Positions 7,328 through 14,611 of a stretch of DNA of 27,430 nucleotides are shown piece by piece (position 1 is the first letter of the stretch; every line of letters starts with the position of its first letter). The DNA is from Verrucomicrobiota bacterium (GTDB taxonomy: Bacteria; Verrucomicrobiota; Verrucomicrobiia; Limisphaerales; UBA1096). The notes under the pieces are model-generated. The model saw only the letters and a list, made by a program, of their open reading frames with translations. It was not told where the DNA came from and ran no database searches. The translations under genes and the position numbers were made by a program. The DNA lies in NCBI GenBank assembly GCA_030747575.1, contig JASLKI010000137.1, positions 1 to 27,430 on the forward strand, given 5' to 3'.

Positions 7328-8496
7328 GCGATTTGCGATACCAGTTTGAAGTGTTCGAGGGGCCACTGGATCTGTTGCTGCACCTCGTCCGCAAGGAAGA
7401 GGTCGATATCTACGAGGTGGACATGGTCAGGCTGGCCAACCAGTTCTGCGAATATATCGACCTGATGAAGCAGTTCGACCTCGAGCTGGCCGGCGAGTTT
7501 ATCGTCATGGCCTCCACGCTGATGTACATCAAGAGCAAGGAACTGCTCCCGGTTGATTTGCAGGTGCTTTCCGAGGAGGACGAGGAGGAGGACCCGCGTT
7601 GGGATCTGATCCGCCAGCTCGTCGAGTACAAGAAATTCAAGGATGCGGCTGATGACTTCCGGCGGATGGCTTGGGAGCGGGAACAGAGTTTCGAGCGGCA
7701 GGGAGCCAAGCCGAAAGTGCCGCCGCTGCCGCCGCAAGCGGCGAGAGAAGCGTCCATTTTCGACCTCATTGGCGCCGTGAACCAGGTGCTCAAGCGGTTT
7801 GATGAAACGGAAAAACAACGTGCCGCCAACAGAGGGGAGATCGTTGCCGACCAATGGAGCGTCACTGAGAAGATCGCCCTCATTCTGGAAATTCTTGAGA
7901 AACGCGAATCGATCCGGTTCATCGAGTTGTTTGAATCGGCCGGAAGCCGGTTTGAGGTCATCGCGACCTTTCTTGCCGTGCTCGAGCTGGCCAAGCTCAG
8001 GCAGTTGATCGCCATTCAGGGGGAACGCTTCGGGGAAATCGAGCTGGCCAAGCGTCCGCCGGAGGAGAAATCCGAAAGCGGCGAAACTGCCGAGCCGGAG
8101 TCGGTCGGGTTTACCGCAGGGCATTCGGAGGTTGATACCACTGAAGCGACGAGGGAAGGCAAACCCACCGTGGCCAAGACGGCCAGTCTGGAGGTTGAGA
8201 CCGACCCAAGCGAGGCACTGACCATGGAGGTTGGCGAACTGGCACACAAGGCGAACGAGCCGTTGACCTTCGCTCCGCCGGACCAGATGGAGGAGGAGCC
8301 TTACGACGATCCCAACCTCCGCGAGTTGCCGTTGGCCACCGACACCGGTCTTGGCCAAGCCAAGCGCTTGGCTAAGCGCAGCCGGCCCAAGCCGTGGACG
8401 GCCGAGCTCGACCTCGACTTCCCCACGAAGGATAGCGTCATCGCCTCGGCGATCCTGTTGGTGGTGACGGTACTCCTATGCTGGGTGGTGTTTTAG
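7324..8496 (+). CDS. scpA: ScpA segregation/condensation protein with acidic linker and C-terminal membrane tail
   Basis: The N-terminal 240 residues are a classic ScpA kleisin: YQFEVFEGPLDLLLHLVRKEEVDIYEV at the start, then the helix FIVMASTLMYIKSKELLP. The winged-helix end includes EKIALILEILEKRESIRFIELF and TFLAVLELAKLRQL. ScpA bridges SMC ATPase heads with ScpB in chromosome condensation. The protein is 390 residues against about 250 in most ScpA. The extra C-terminus is acidic (residues about 245-340), then basic (KRLAKRSRPKPW), and ends in a hydrophobic stretch ASAILLVVTVLLCWVVF that looks like a tail anchor. The frame is open far upstream (to 6844), but homology begins at the ATG at 7324, which overlaps the preceding stop. 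No scpB follows. Confidence 0.93.
   Translation: MSDLRYQFEVFEGPLDLLLHLVRKEEVDIYEVDMVRLANQFCEYIDLMKQFDLELAGEFIVMASTLMYIKSKELLPVDLQVLSEEDEEEDPRWDLIRQLVEYKKFKDAADDFRRMAWEREQSFERQGAKPKVPPLPPQAAREASIFDLIGAVNQVLKRFDETEKQRAANRGEIVADQWSVTEKIALILEILEKRESIRFIELFESAGSRFEVIATFLAVLELAKLRQLIAIQGERFGEIELAKRPPEEKSESGETAEPESVGFTAGHSEVDTTEATREGKPTVAKTASLEVETDPSEALTMEVGELAHKANEPLTFAPPDQMEEEPYDDPNLRELPLATDTGLGQAKRLAKRSRPKPWTAELDLDFPTKDSVIASAILLVVTVLLCWVVF
8350..8379. repeat. Composite iterated palindrome cluster in the scpA 3' extension
   Basis: CTTGGCCAAG (8350-8359) is followed by CCAAGCGCTTGG (8360-8371) and the 16-base near-palindrome GCGCTTGGCTAAGCGC (8364-8379, one mismatch). Read in frame it gives Leu-Gly-Gln-Ala-Lys-Arg-Leu-Ala-Lys-Arg, so the repeat supplies the basic segment ahead of the membrane tail. 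Confidence 0.7.
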
Positions 8497-8507
8497 CAGC
8501 ACTTCGA

Positions 8508-8531
8508 TGATGGGCTTGGCCTTGCCCATCA
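8508..8531 (+). other. Intercistronic hairpin between scpA and the dehydrogenase gene
   Basis: An 8-bp perfect stem (TGATGGGC at 8508-8515 with GCCCATCA at 8524-8531) encloses the 8-base loop TTGGCCTT, itself a near copy of the iterated core. It starts 11 bases after the scpA stop. There is no T tract, so it is not a standard terminator; it may affect mRNA stability or translation of the next gene, which begins 7 bases later. Confidence 0.45.
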
Positions 8532-8537
8532 GTTCCG

Positions 8538-11264
8538 ATGCCACTACTTTCCTCGCCCATGTTCCGGCTGAAGTGTCTCGCTGATTTGGGCGTCCCTGGC
8601 GTCTTGTTGATTGCCGTCTGGCTGTCGCTTGGCTTGATTGCCGGCGTGATCGCTCAGGACGGGAAGCCGTACGGCTTGGCCAAGCGCGAGCGCTGGGAAA
8701 ACACCCGCCTCGTCGGCACGCCCGAGCCGCCGTTGCCGTTCACGGTCGAGCCGGTGTACAAAAGCCAAGCTTGGCATGCGCCGATATTCATCGCCCCCGA
8801 GCCGGGCAGCGACCGGATGTTCGCGTTGCTGCACGAGTCGAGCGGGAAGCCAGCCGAGTTGGTCACGTTCCGCGATGAGCCGAAGGTGGCGGAGCGAACC
8901 CAGGCAATCGAGTTGCGTGGGCGCATTGCTTACTCGTTCTGTTTCGATCCCGATTACGCGAACAACGGTCAGCTTTACCTGTTCAGCAATCTGCGAATGG
9001 ACAAGTTCGATGGCAGTAAGGCGAATCGGATTTCACGGTTCGTCGTCCAGCGTGGACCGGAGTGGGTGGTCGATCCCGCAAGTGAGCACGTCATCCTCGA
9101 GTGGCGGTCCGGCGGGCACGACGGCGGTGGCATCGCGTTCGGACACGACGGTATGCTCTATATTTCAACCGGGGATGGCACGAGCGACTCGGACAAATGG
9201 TTGTCTGGCCAGACACTAGATGACCTTCTCGGCAGCGTGCTGCGCATCGACATTCGCGACAGCACGCCGGAGAAGCCGTACGTCATCCCGCCTGACAATC
9301 CGTTCGTCGACCTGCCGAACGCGCGGCCGGAGTTGTTCGCCTACGGCCTGCGCAATCCGTGGCGGCTTACCATTGACGCGCTGACTGGGCAGGTTTGGGT
9401 TGGCAACAACGGGCAGGATTTGTGGGAGACGGTACATCTGGTTCGGCCCGGCGAAAACTACGGCTGGAGTGTTTACGAGGGGAGCCACCCGTTTTACATC
9501 AACCGCAAGCTGGGGCCGCATCCGCTTACCTTGCCAACGGCCGAGCATCCGCACTCGGAGGCGCGCTCGATCACTGGCGGTGTGGTTTATTACGGTGCGA
9601 AGTGGCCGGATTTGCGCGGGCATTACATTTACGGCGACTACGAAACCGGCAAGATTTGGGGCATCAAGCACGATGGCGAGAAGGTCGTGTCGCATCGGGA
9701 ACTGGCCGACACCTCGCTCGCGATCGCCGGGTTCGCGACGACGAACACCGGTGAGTTGCTGGTTGTCGACCACTCCAGCGGCTTTTACCGACTTATATCC
9801 CAGCCGAGAATAAGACAGTCGGCACCGTTCCCGACGAGGTTGAGCGAGACCGGCTTGTTCGCCGACACCGAGGCGCACGAAATGAAGCCCGGCGTGATTG
9901 GCTACTCGGTGATCGCCTCCGGCTGGAATGACGGTGCTTTGGTCAAGCGATGGATGGCGGTGCCCGGCGACGAGCGGATTGAATACGATCGAGGCGGCGC
10001 GTGGCAGTTCCCGAACGGCACGGCGCTGGTACAGACGCTCTCAGTCGAGCGGGAGGATCATCGCGGCTTGGCTGGGCCGTTCCGGGTGGAGACTCGGATC
10101 ATGCTGCGCCAGCAGAACGAGTGGGTCGGCTACTCGTACCGATGGAACGAGGCACAAACCAACGCCGAGTTGGTCGGCCCCGCCGGGGCCAAGGCGATCT
10201 TTCGCGTGGCCAATGCCAAGTCGCCCGGACAGTTTCACCGGCAGGACTGGGTGTTCCCAAGCCGGGCCGACTGCATGGCCTGCCACAGCCGGGCGGGCAA
10301 GTATGTCCTCGGCATCACCGGTGCGAACATGAACCGCGAACACACCTACGGCGCGATCACGGACAGCCAAGTTCGGACGTTGTCGCATGTCGGGTTTTTC
10401 CGCAACGCCTCGGAAAGCCAGTCCCGCCGGAGCGGCGCACTGGTCGATCCGTACGATGCGAGTGCGGACTTGGAGCGTCGCGTGCGTTCGTATCTGCATA
10501 TCAACTGCGCGTGTTGCCACATCCGATCCGGCGGCGGCAACTCGATGATGGAACTTGGCCTTGCCAACTCGCCGGGCAAAATGCACCTCATCGAAGCGCG
10601 GCCGCAGCACGACACATTCGGCATTGCTAACGCCATGCTCGTGGCACCCGGTGCACCGGGGGAGTCGGTGCTGTTACAGCGGGTGAACCGCCGGGGCCGG
10701 GGTCAGATGCCTCCGTTGGTCTCGGGCGCGGTCGATCATGCGGCGGTCGAGCTGTTTCGCGAGTGGATCAGCGGGATGAAGCCAAGCGCTGTGTTCGTGA
10801 AGAACTGGAAGATGGCAGACCTCGAGCCGGCGTTGAGTGAGCTGAGTGAAGTTCGTTCGTTGGCTGTTGGCAAGCGGGCGTACGACAAGGCCGGTTGCGC
10901 GCAGTGTCATCGCTTCGAGGGGAGCGGCGGCAGCGTTGGCGCGGACCTGACTGGCTTGGCCAAGCGTATGAATCCGCGCGAAGTTCTTGAGTCGATCCTC
11001 GAGCCGTCACGAACCATCGCCGAGGCGTACATGATGGAACAGTTCAGCATGAGTGACGGCGCCGTGCACCTTGGCCAAGTGCAGGAGGAGACTGATACCG
11101 TGGTGCGGTTGCAGAGTTTGTCAGCGACGTCGGCACCGCTCACCCTGGCCAAGGCACTGATCGAGAGCCGAAAAAAACTGAACCTCTCCAACATGCCGCC
11201 CGGCATGGTGAATACACTCACAAAGAAACAGATCCTCGACCTCGTGGCCTACTTGCTGAAGTGA
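8538..11264 (+). CDS. Secreted PQQ-type sugar dehydrogenase fused to three haem c motifs
   Basis: The protein has 908 residues. The N-terminal hydrophobic segment (GVLLIAVWLSLGLIAGVIAQ) is a signal peptide or anchor. Residues about 60-420 form a glucose/sorbosone dehydrogenase-like propeller, with GGHDGGGIAFGHDGMLYISTGDG, AYGLRNPWRLTID and YIYGDYETGKIWGI. A middle region like diheme cytochromes of the SO2930 type carries CMACH (about 577) and CACCH (about 655). The C-terminal domain, like the PVC haem-binding domain TIGR02603, has CAQCH (about 785), then REVLESILEPSRTIAEAY. The layout suggests periplasmic sugar oxidation with electrons passed to the attached haems. The first ATG (8538) and an ATG seven codons later both give a good leader; I keep the first. 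It follows scpA by 41 bases. Confidence 0.88.
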   Translation: MPLLSSPMFRLKCLADLGVPGVLLIAVWLSLGLIAGVIAQDGKPYGLAKRERWENTRLVGTPEPPLPFTVEPVYKSQAWHAPIFIAPEPGSDRMFALLHESSGKPAELVTFRDEPKVAERTQAIELRGRIAYSFCFDPDYANNGQLYLFSNLRMDKFDGSKANRISRFVVQRGPEWVVDPASEHVILEWRSGGHDGGGIAFGHDGMLYISTGDGTSDSDKWLSGQTLDDLLGSVLRIDIRDSTPEKPYVIPPDNPFVDLPNARPELFAYGLRNPWRLTIDALTGQVWVGNNGQDLWETVHLVRPGENYGWSVYEGSHPFYINRKLGPHPLTLPTAEHPHSEARSITGGVVYYGAKWPDLRGHYIYGDYETGKIWGIKHDGEKVVSHRELADTSLAIAGFATTNTGELLVVDHSSGFYRLISQPRIRQSAPFPTRLSETGLFADTEAHEMKPGVIGYSVIASGWNDGALVKRWMAVPGDERIEYDRGGAWQFPNGTALVQTLSVEREDHRGLAGPFRVETRIMLRQQNEWVGYSYRWNEAQTNAELVGPAGAKAIFRVANAKSPGQFHRQDWVFPSRADCMACHSRAGKYVLGITGANMNREHTYGAITDSQVRTLSHVGFFRNASESQSRRSGALVDPYDASADLERRVRSYLHINCACCHIRSGGGNSMMELGLANSPGKMHLIEARPQHDTFGIANAMLVAPGAPGESVLLQRVNRRGRGQMPPLVSGAVDHAAVELFREWISGMKPSAVFVKNWKMADLEPALSELSEVRSLAVGKRAYDKAGCAQCHRFEGSGGSVGADLTGLAKRMNPREVLESILEPSRTIAEAYMMEQFSMSDGAVHLGQVQEETDTVVRLQSLSATSAPLTLAKALIESRKKLNLSNMPPGMVNTLTKKQILDLVAYLLK
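8674..8685. repeat. Iterated palindrome GCTTGGCCAAGC
   Basis: Perfect 12-bp copy near the 5' end of the sugar dehydrogenase gene, read as Leu-Ala-Lys-Arg. Confidence 0.7.
8764..8775. repeat. Half-site palindrome GCCAAGCTTGGC
   Basis: Perfect 12-bp palindrome made of the same half-sites with CCAAG outward and AGCT at the centre, 79 bases after the previous copy in the same gene. Confidence 0.55.
10954..10965. repeat. Iterated palindrome GCTTGGCCAAGC
   Basis: Perfect 12-bp copy in the haem-binding C-terminus of the dehydrogenase gene, read as Leu-Ala-Lys-Arg. Confidence 0.7.
11070..11079. repeat. Iterated palindrome CTTGGCCAAG
   Basis: Perfect 10-bp copy near the 3' end of the dehydrogenase gene, read in a different frame from the previous copy, as Leu-Gly-Gln. 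Confidence 0.7.
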
Positions 11265-11299
11265 TTTTTAAAGCTGAGTCGGTCAATTGCCATTGATCG

Positions 11300-12856
11300 T
11301 TAAGACTTGATCTTCGGATCCGCGAGTTGGGGAAATTTTTGGAGTACCGGCTTGGGAACGACGTAGGGCCAGCCTTCGTTTTGCTGGCGCGGACCGGGTG
11401 TGGTGCGGCCGTTGCGGAAGGCTTTGGCGAGGTCGGCGGCGAGTTCTTTTACCTTGTCCGGATATTTGGCTTGGAGGTTTTTGGATTCCTTGGGGTCACT
11501 GGCGAGGTCGTAAAGCTGCAGCATCGGCAGATTTTGCTTCGCGGCCTCGGCCTCGCGCGGAGGGCTCCAGCCGCCGGAACCTCTGCACAGTAGCAGCTTC
11601 CACTGGCCCTTGCGGATAGCAAAGTGACCGCTCCCCGAGTGATGAATCACGACGTCATGTAGCGGCTTCTCCATCTTTCCCCCGCGCAACACCGGCAGCA
11701 GGTTCACGCTGTCCTCGGCGGTATCGGCGGAGAGTTCGGTGTCGAGAATGCCGGCGCAGCTGGCCATGATGTCGGTGAGCACGATGGTCTCTTCGCTGCG
11801 TGTGCCCGGCTTGATGCGCCCGGGCCAGCGCACGATGAACGGCACGCGATGACCGCCCTCGTAGGCATCGGCCTTCCAGCCGCGCCAGTTGGCATTGAGA
11901 TGGACGTCCGCGGCATCGAGCTGCGTGAAGTTCGCCTTGGGCGAGGTGCCGTTGTCGCACGTGAAGAATACCACCGTGTTGTCCGCCTGGCCGGTTTCAT
12001 CCAGCGCCTTCATGATTTCGCCCACGGCCCAGTCGGATTCGACGAGAAAATCGGCGTAGGGGCTGATGCCGGTGATGCCCTTGAACTTGCCGCCCGGCGC
12101 GATGGGCGTGTGCGGCGAAGGCATCGGGAAATAGAGGAAGAACGGCTGCTCCTTTGTTTTGCGGCCACGCACGTATTCCGCGCAGCGCTTTCCGTACTCG
12201 AGCAATACAGCTGAGAAATCCCAGTCCGCCACCGCCGGCCCGGCGGAAACGCCGACCATCGTGCCTTGTTTCATCTGTGCAGTGGGGTTGCCAATGAGGA
12301 GCTCGTTTTCACGCCACGCGTAGGGCGGCCAGTTTGGCACGTCATCCCCAAAGTAGTAGTCGAAGCCGTGGCTGTTCGGCCCGCCATTGATGGGTTTGGT
12401 GAAATCTATCTCGTCGATTTTTTGGGTGACGCTGCCGCCCTTCTTCGGCCAATGCCAACCAAGATGCCATTTGCCAATCATGCACGTGGCGTAGCCTTGC
12501 TCGCGAAACATTTCCGGCAACGTAAGGCGGGCATCGGCGATGAGCGGGCGCTCCCATTTCCCCACGATGCCGCGCTTGAGACGGCTCCGCCAATTGTACC
12601 GTCCCGTCAGCAACCCGTAACGCGTGGGCGAGCACACGCCGGACGTGGAGTGCGCGTCCATGAAACTCATCCCCTCGTTAGCGAGTCGGTCAATCGCTGG
12701 CGTCTTAATGCCCATTTTCGGATTGAAAGCGGAAACGGAGTCGATGCCCATGTCATCGCCCAGAATGACGATGACATTCGGTTGTAGGGCGGCTGCGGTT
12801 CGTAAAGTCCCGATTAGAACAGTCGCCATGATGGCTAGTGTGATAGTGTGTTTCAT
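11300..12856 (-). CDS. Secreted sulfatase (formylglycine type), last gene of the operon
   Basis: This 518-residue protein has a signal peptide (about 1-23) followed by the sulfatase core VIVILGDDMG with metal-binding Asp34 and Asp35. The CSPTR motif (75-79) follows, where Cys75 would be converted to formylglycine. Later conserved parts include GKWHLGWHW, FLYFPMPSPHTPIAPGG and VVFFTCDNGTSP. It resembles arylsulfatase A/GalNAc-6-sulfatase-like S1 enzymes; the exact substrate is not determinable. It would hydrolyse sulfate esters on carbohydrates in the periplasm. Its ATG overlaps the stop of the preceding sulfatase by four bases (ATGA). The maturation enzyme (FGE or anSME) is not in this window. 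The 35-bp gap to the convergent dehydrogenase gene shows no obvious terminator. Confidence 0.93.
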   Translation of the reverse strand: MKHTITLAIMATVLIGTLRTAAALQPNVIVILGDDMGIDSVSAFNPKMGIKTPAIDRLANEGMSFMDAHSTSGVCSPTRYGLLTGRYNWRSRLKRGIVGKWERPLIADARLTLPEMFREQGYATCMIGKWHLGWHWPKKGGSVTQKIDEIDFTKPINGGPNSHGFDYYFGDDVPNWPPYAWRENELLIGNPTAQMKQGTMVGVSAGPAVADWDFSAVLLEYGKRCAEYVRGRKTKEQPFFLYFPMPSPHTPIAPGGKFKGITGISPYADFLVESDWAVGEIMKALDETGQADNTVVFFTCDNGTSPKANFTQLDAADVHLNANWRGWKADAYEGGHRVPFIVRWPGRIKPGTRSEETIVLTDIMASCAGILDTELSADTAEDSVNLLPVLRGGKMEKPLHDVVIHHSGSGHFAIRKGQWKLLLCRGSGGWSPPREAEAAKQNLPMLQLYDLASDPKESKNLQAKYPDKVKELAADLAKAFRNGRTTPGPRQQNEGWPYVVPKPVLQKFPQLADPKIKS

Positions 12857-14589
12857 GGTCGTTCGATGTTGATGGTTCGTCCCGGCAATGAGGGGGAGTG
12901 AATTTCGTGGATCGTTCCGTCTCTGCTTTCGACGACGAACACGCCGCCGATCCTCGCGTTAATTTCTGTCCTGTCGCCCGACTTCACCACGGTTGGCCGG
13001 CGGCTTCGTTGGCCGCGCGGGGTGATGGCGTACACCTTGATTTCGGTGTCGGTTTTGTTGGCGATGAGCAGCGGTGCGGGTAGTCGGCCGCGGTTGGGGT
13101 TGGAATGCACGGCGGGCACCATCTGCAACGGCCGACGCGGATGGGTTTTTAGCAAGCGCGAGGTGAGCGATTCCACCAAAGCCTCTGTCGCGGTGTCGAT
13201 GACGTTCGCCGTCTCGGAATGGTTTTGGCGGTGGTCGTACAATTCGCGCGCCGTCACTTTGCCCGTGCCGAACTCGCGCCATTCCACAAACCGATGCGTC
13301 ACCGTGCGCATGGCGTAGCCCATGTATTCGGTGCCGTCGTGGTTGCGATAGTATTGGCTGTGTGCTACGCGGTCGATTTTTGCGGCGGGATTTTTCAGCA
13401 GCGGCAACAGGCTCGTGCCCTGCACGAAATCCGGCATGGGGATACCCGCCATGTCGCAGAGTGTCGGGAAAATATCCAGCAACTCCACCGGCGTGTCGGT
13501 TGATTGGCCGGCGGTTTTCATCCCGGGCGCGGCGATGATGAACGGCACGCGCGTGTCGATTTCGTAATTGGTCATCTTGCCCCAGCCATTGTACTCGCCG
13601 AGTTTCCAACCGTGGTCGCTCCACAGGACAATGATGGTATTGTCGGCGAGACCCGCGTCATCGAGCGCCGTCAGCAGTCGGCCAAGCTGCGCATCAACAT
13701 ACGACACGCTTGCGTAATAGGCATGCATGAGGCGGCGCGCCACTGCGTCGGATACGCGTTGCTCGTCCCACGGCTTTGGGAAGTCGATGAAATCCATGTA
13801 ATGCGTCAACTCGTAGCTGGTGGAGAGCGCGTACGGCGGCGTGTTCGGCGTCACCTCGCCGTCGATGATGACCGGCAGCGTTTTCGGGTCATAAAGATCC
13901 CAGTATTTTTTTGGCGAAATCCAGGCCAAGTGCGGCCGAATGAATCCCAGCGCAAGGAAGAACGGTTTCTCCGCTTGGCCAAGCCGCCGCAGGTCTTTGA
14001 TGGCCATGTTTGTACGTGCGCCGTCCACCAGTTGGTGATCGTCAATCACCGGTGCGGCGGTGGCCGGGCCACGCAGATTGTTCTTTCGCCAGTCGTTGTC
14101 GGGCAGCTTGGCCTGCACCTCGCGGATACGCGCCTGCCAGCCCTTGGCATAACCCCGTTGGAATTGAATGGGCCGGATTGGCTCACTCCACGACTGCGGA
14201 TCGGGTGTCGGGTTATGATAAATCTTCCCGTGCCCCACCGCCGTGTAGCCGTGCCGGCGCAGCCACTGCGGTAGCGTCACCACGTTGGGCTTGGCCTCGC
14301 GGAAATGAATCGGCAGCGTCCACACCCCCAGCGTGTCCGGTCGCAGCCCGGTCATCAGACTTGCTCGTGAGGGATTGCAGACGGCCACCTGGCAATGCGC
14401 CTGGGCAAATCGAACCCCGCGTTTGGCCAAGCGGTCGAGGTTTGGCGTTATCGCATGGCCGTCCCCATAGCAACCGATCGACGGCCGCAAATCATCCACC
14501 GCGATGAAGAGGATATTGGGCTTGGTCATCGCCGTAACGGCGACGGCTGATAAGACCACTACGAGTAGAGAGGGGGTGGTTCGGTTCAT
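12853..14589 (-). CDS. Secreted sulfatase, iduronate-2-sulfatase-like
   Basis: The protein has 578 residues when started at the ATG at 14589. Five more codons are open upstream to a TTG at 14604, but the ATG gives a cleaner signal peptide (NRTTPSLLVVVLSAVAVTA). The core NILFIAVDDLRPSIGCYGD carries Asp32 and Asp33. The formylglycine motif CNPSR is at 71-75. HGKIYHNP and IIVLWSDHGWKLGEYNGWGK match the iduronate-2-sulfatase-like group. A roughly 80-residue C-terminal region (from about 500) is a beta-rich tail of unknown role. It sits 22 bases after the DUF1501 stop and overlaps the next sulfatase, so the operon order is certain. Substrate specificity is inferred only at group level. Confidence 0.92.
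   Translation of the reverse strand: MNRTTPSLLVVVLSAVAVTAMTKPNILFIAVDDLRPSIGCYGDGHAITPNLDRLAKRGVRFAQAHCQVAVCNPSRASLMTGLRPDTLGVWTLPIHFREAKPNVVTLPQWLRRHGYTAVGHGKIYHNPTPDPQSWSEPIRPIQFQRGYAKGWQARIREVQAKLPDNDWRKNNLRGPATAAPVIDDHQLVDGARTNMAIKDLRRLGQAEKPFFLALGFIRPHLAWISPKKYWDLYDPKTLPVIIDGEVTPNTPPYALSTSYELTHYMDFIDFPKPWDEQRVSDAVARRLMHAYYASVSYVDAQLGRLLTALDDAGLADNTIIVLWSDHGWKLGEYNGWGKMTNYEIDTRVPFIIAAPGMKTAGQSTDTPVELLDIFPTLCDMAGIPMPDFVQGTSLLPLLKNPAAKIDRVAHSQYYRNHDGTEYMGYAMRTVTHRFVEWREFGTGKVTARELYDHRQNHSETANVIDTATEALVESLTSRLLKTHPRRPLQMVPAVHSNPNRGRLPAPLLIANKTDTEIKVYAITPRGQRSRRPTVVKSGDRTEINARIGGVFVVESRDGTIHEIHSPSLPGRTINIERP
13973..13984. repeat. Iterated palindrome GCTTGGCCAAGC
   Basis: Perfect 12-bp copy inside the iduronate-2-sulfatase-like gene, read on the minus strand as Leu-Gly-Gln-Ala. 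Confidence 0.7.
14423..14430. repeat. Iterated palindrome core TTGGCCAA
   Basis: Perfect 8-bp core followed by GCG. It encodes Leu-Ala-Lys of DRLAKRG, a segment that is conserved in sulfatases anyway, so this copy may owe its presence to protein conservation. Confidence 0.45.
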
Positions 14590-14611
14590 TTTTCTGCAAT
14601 GCAATCCAGCA

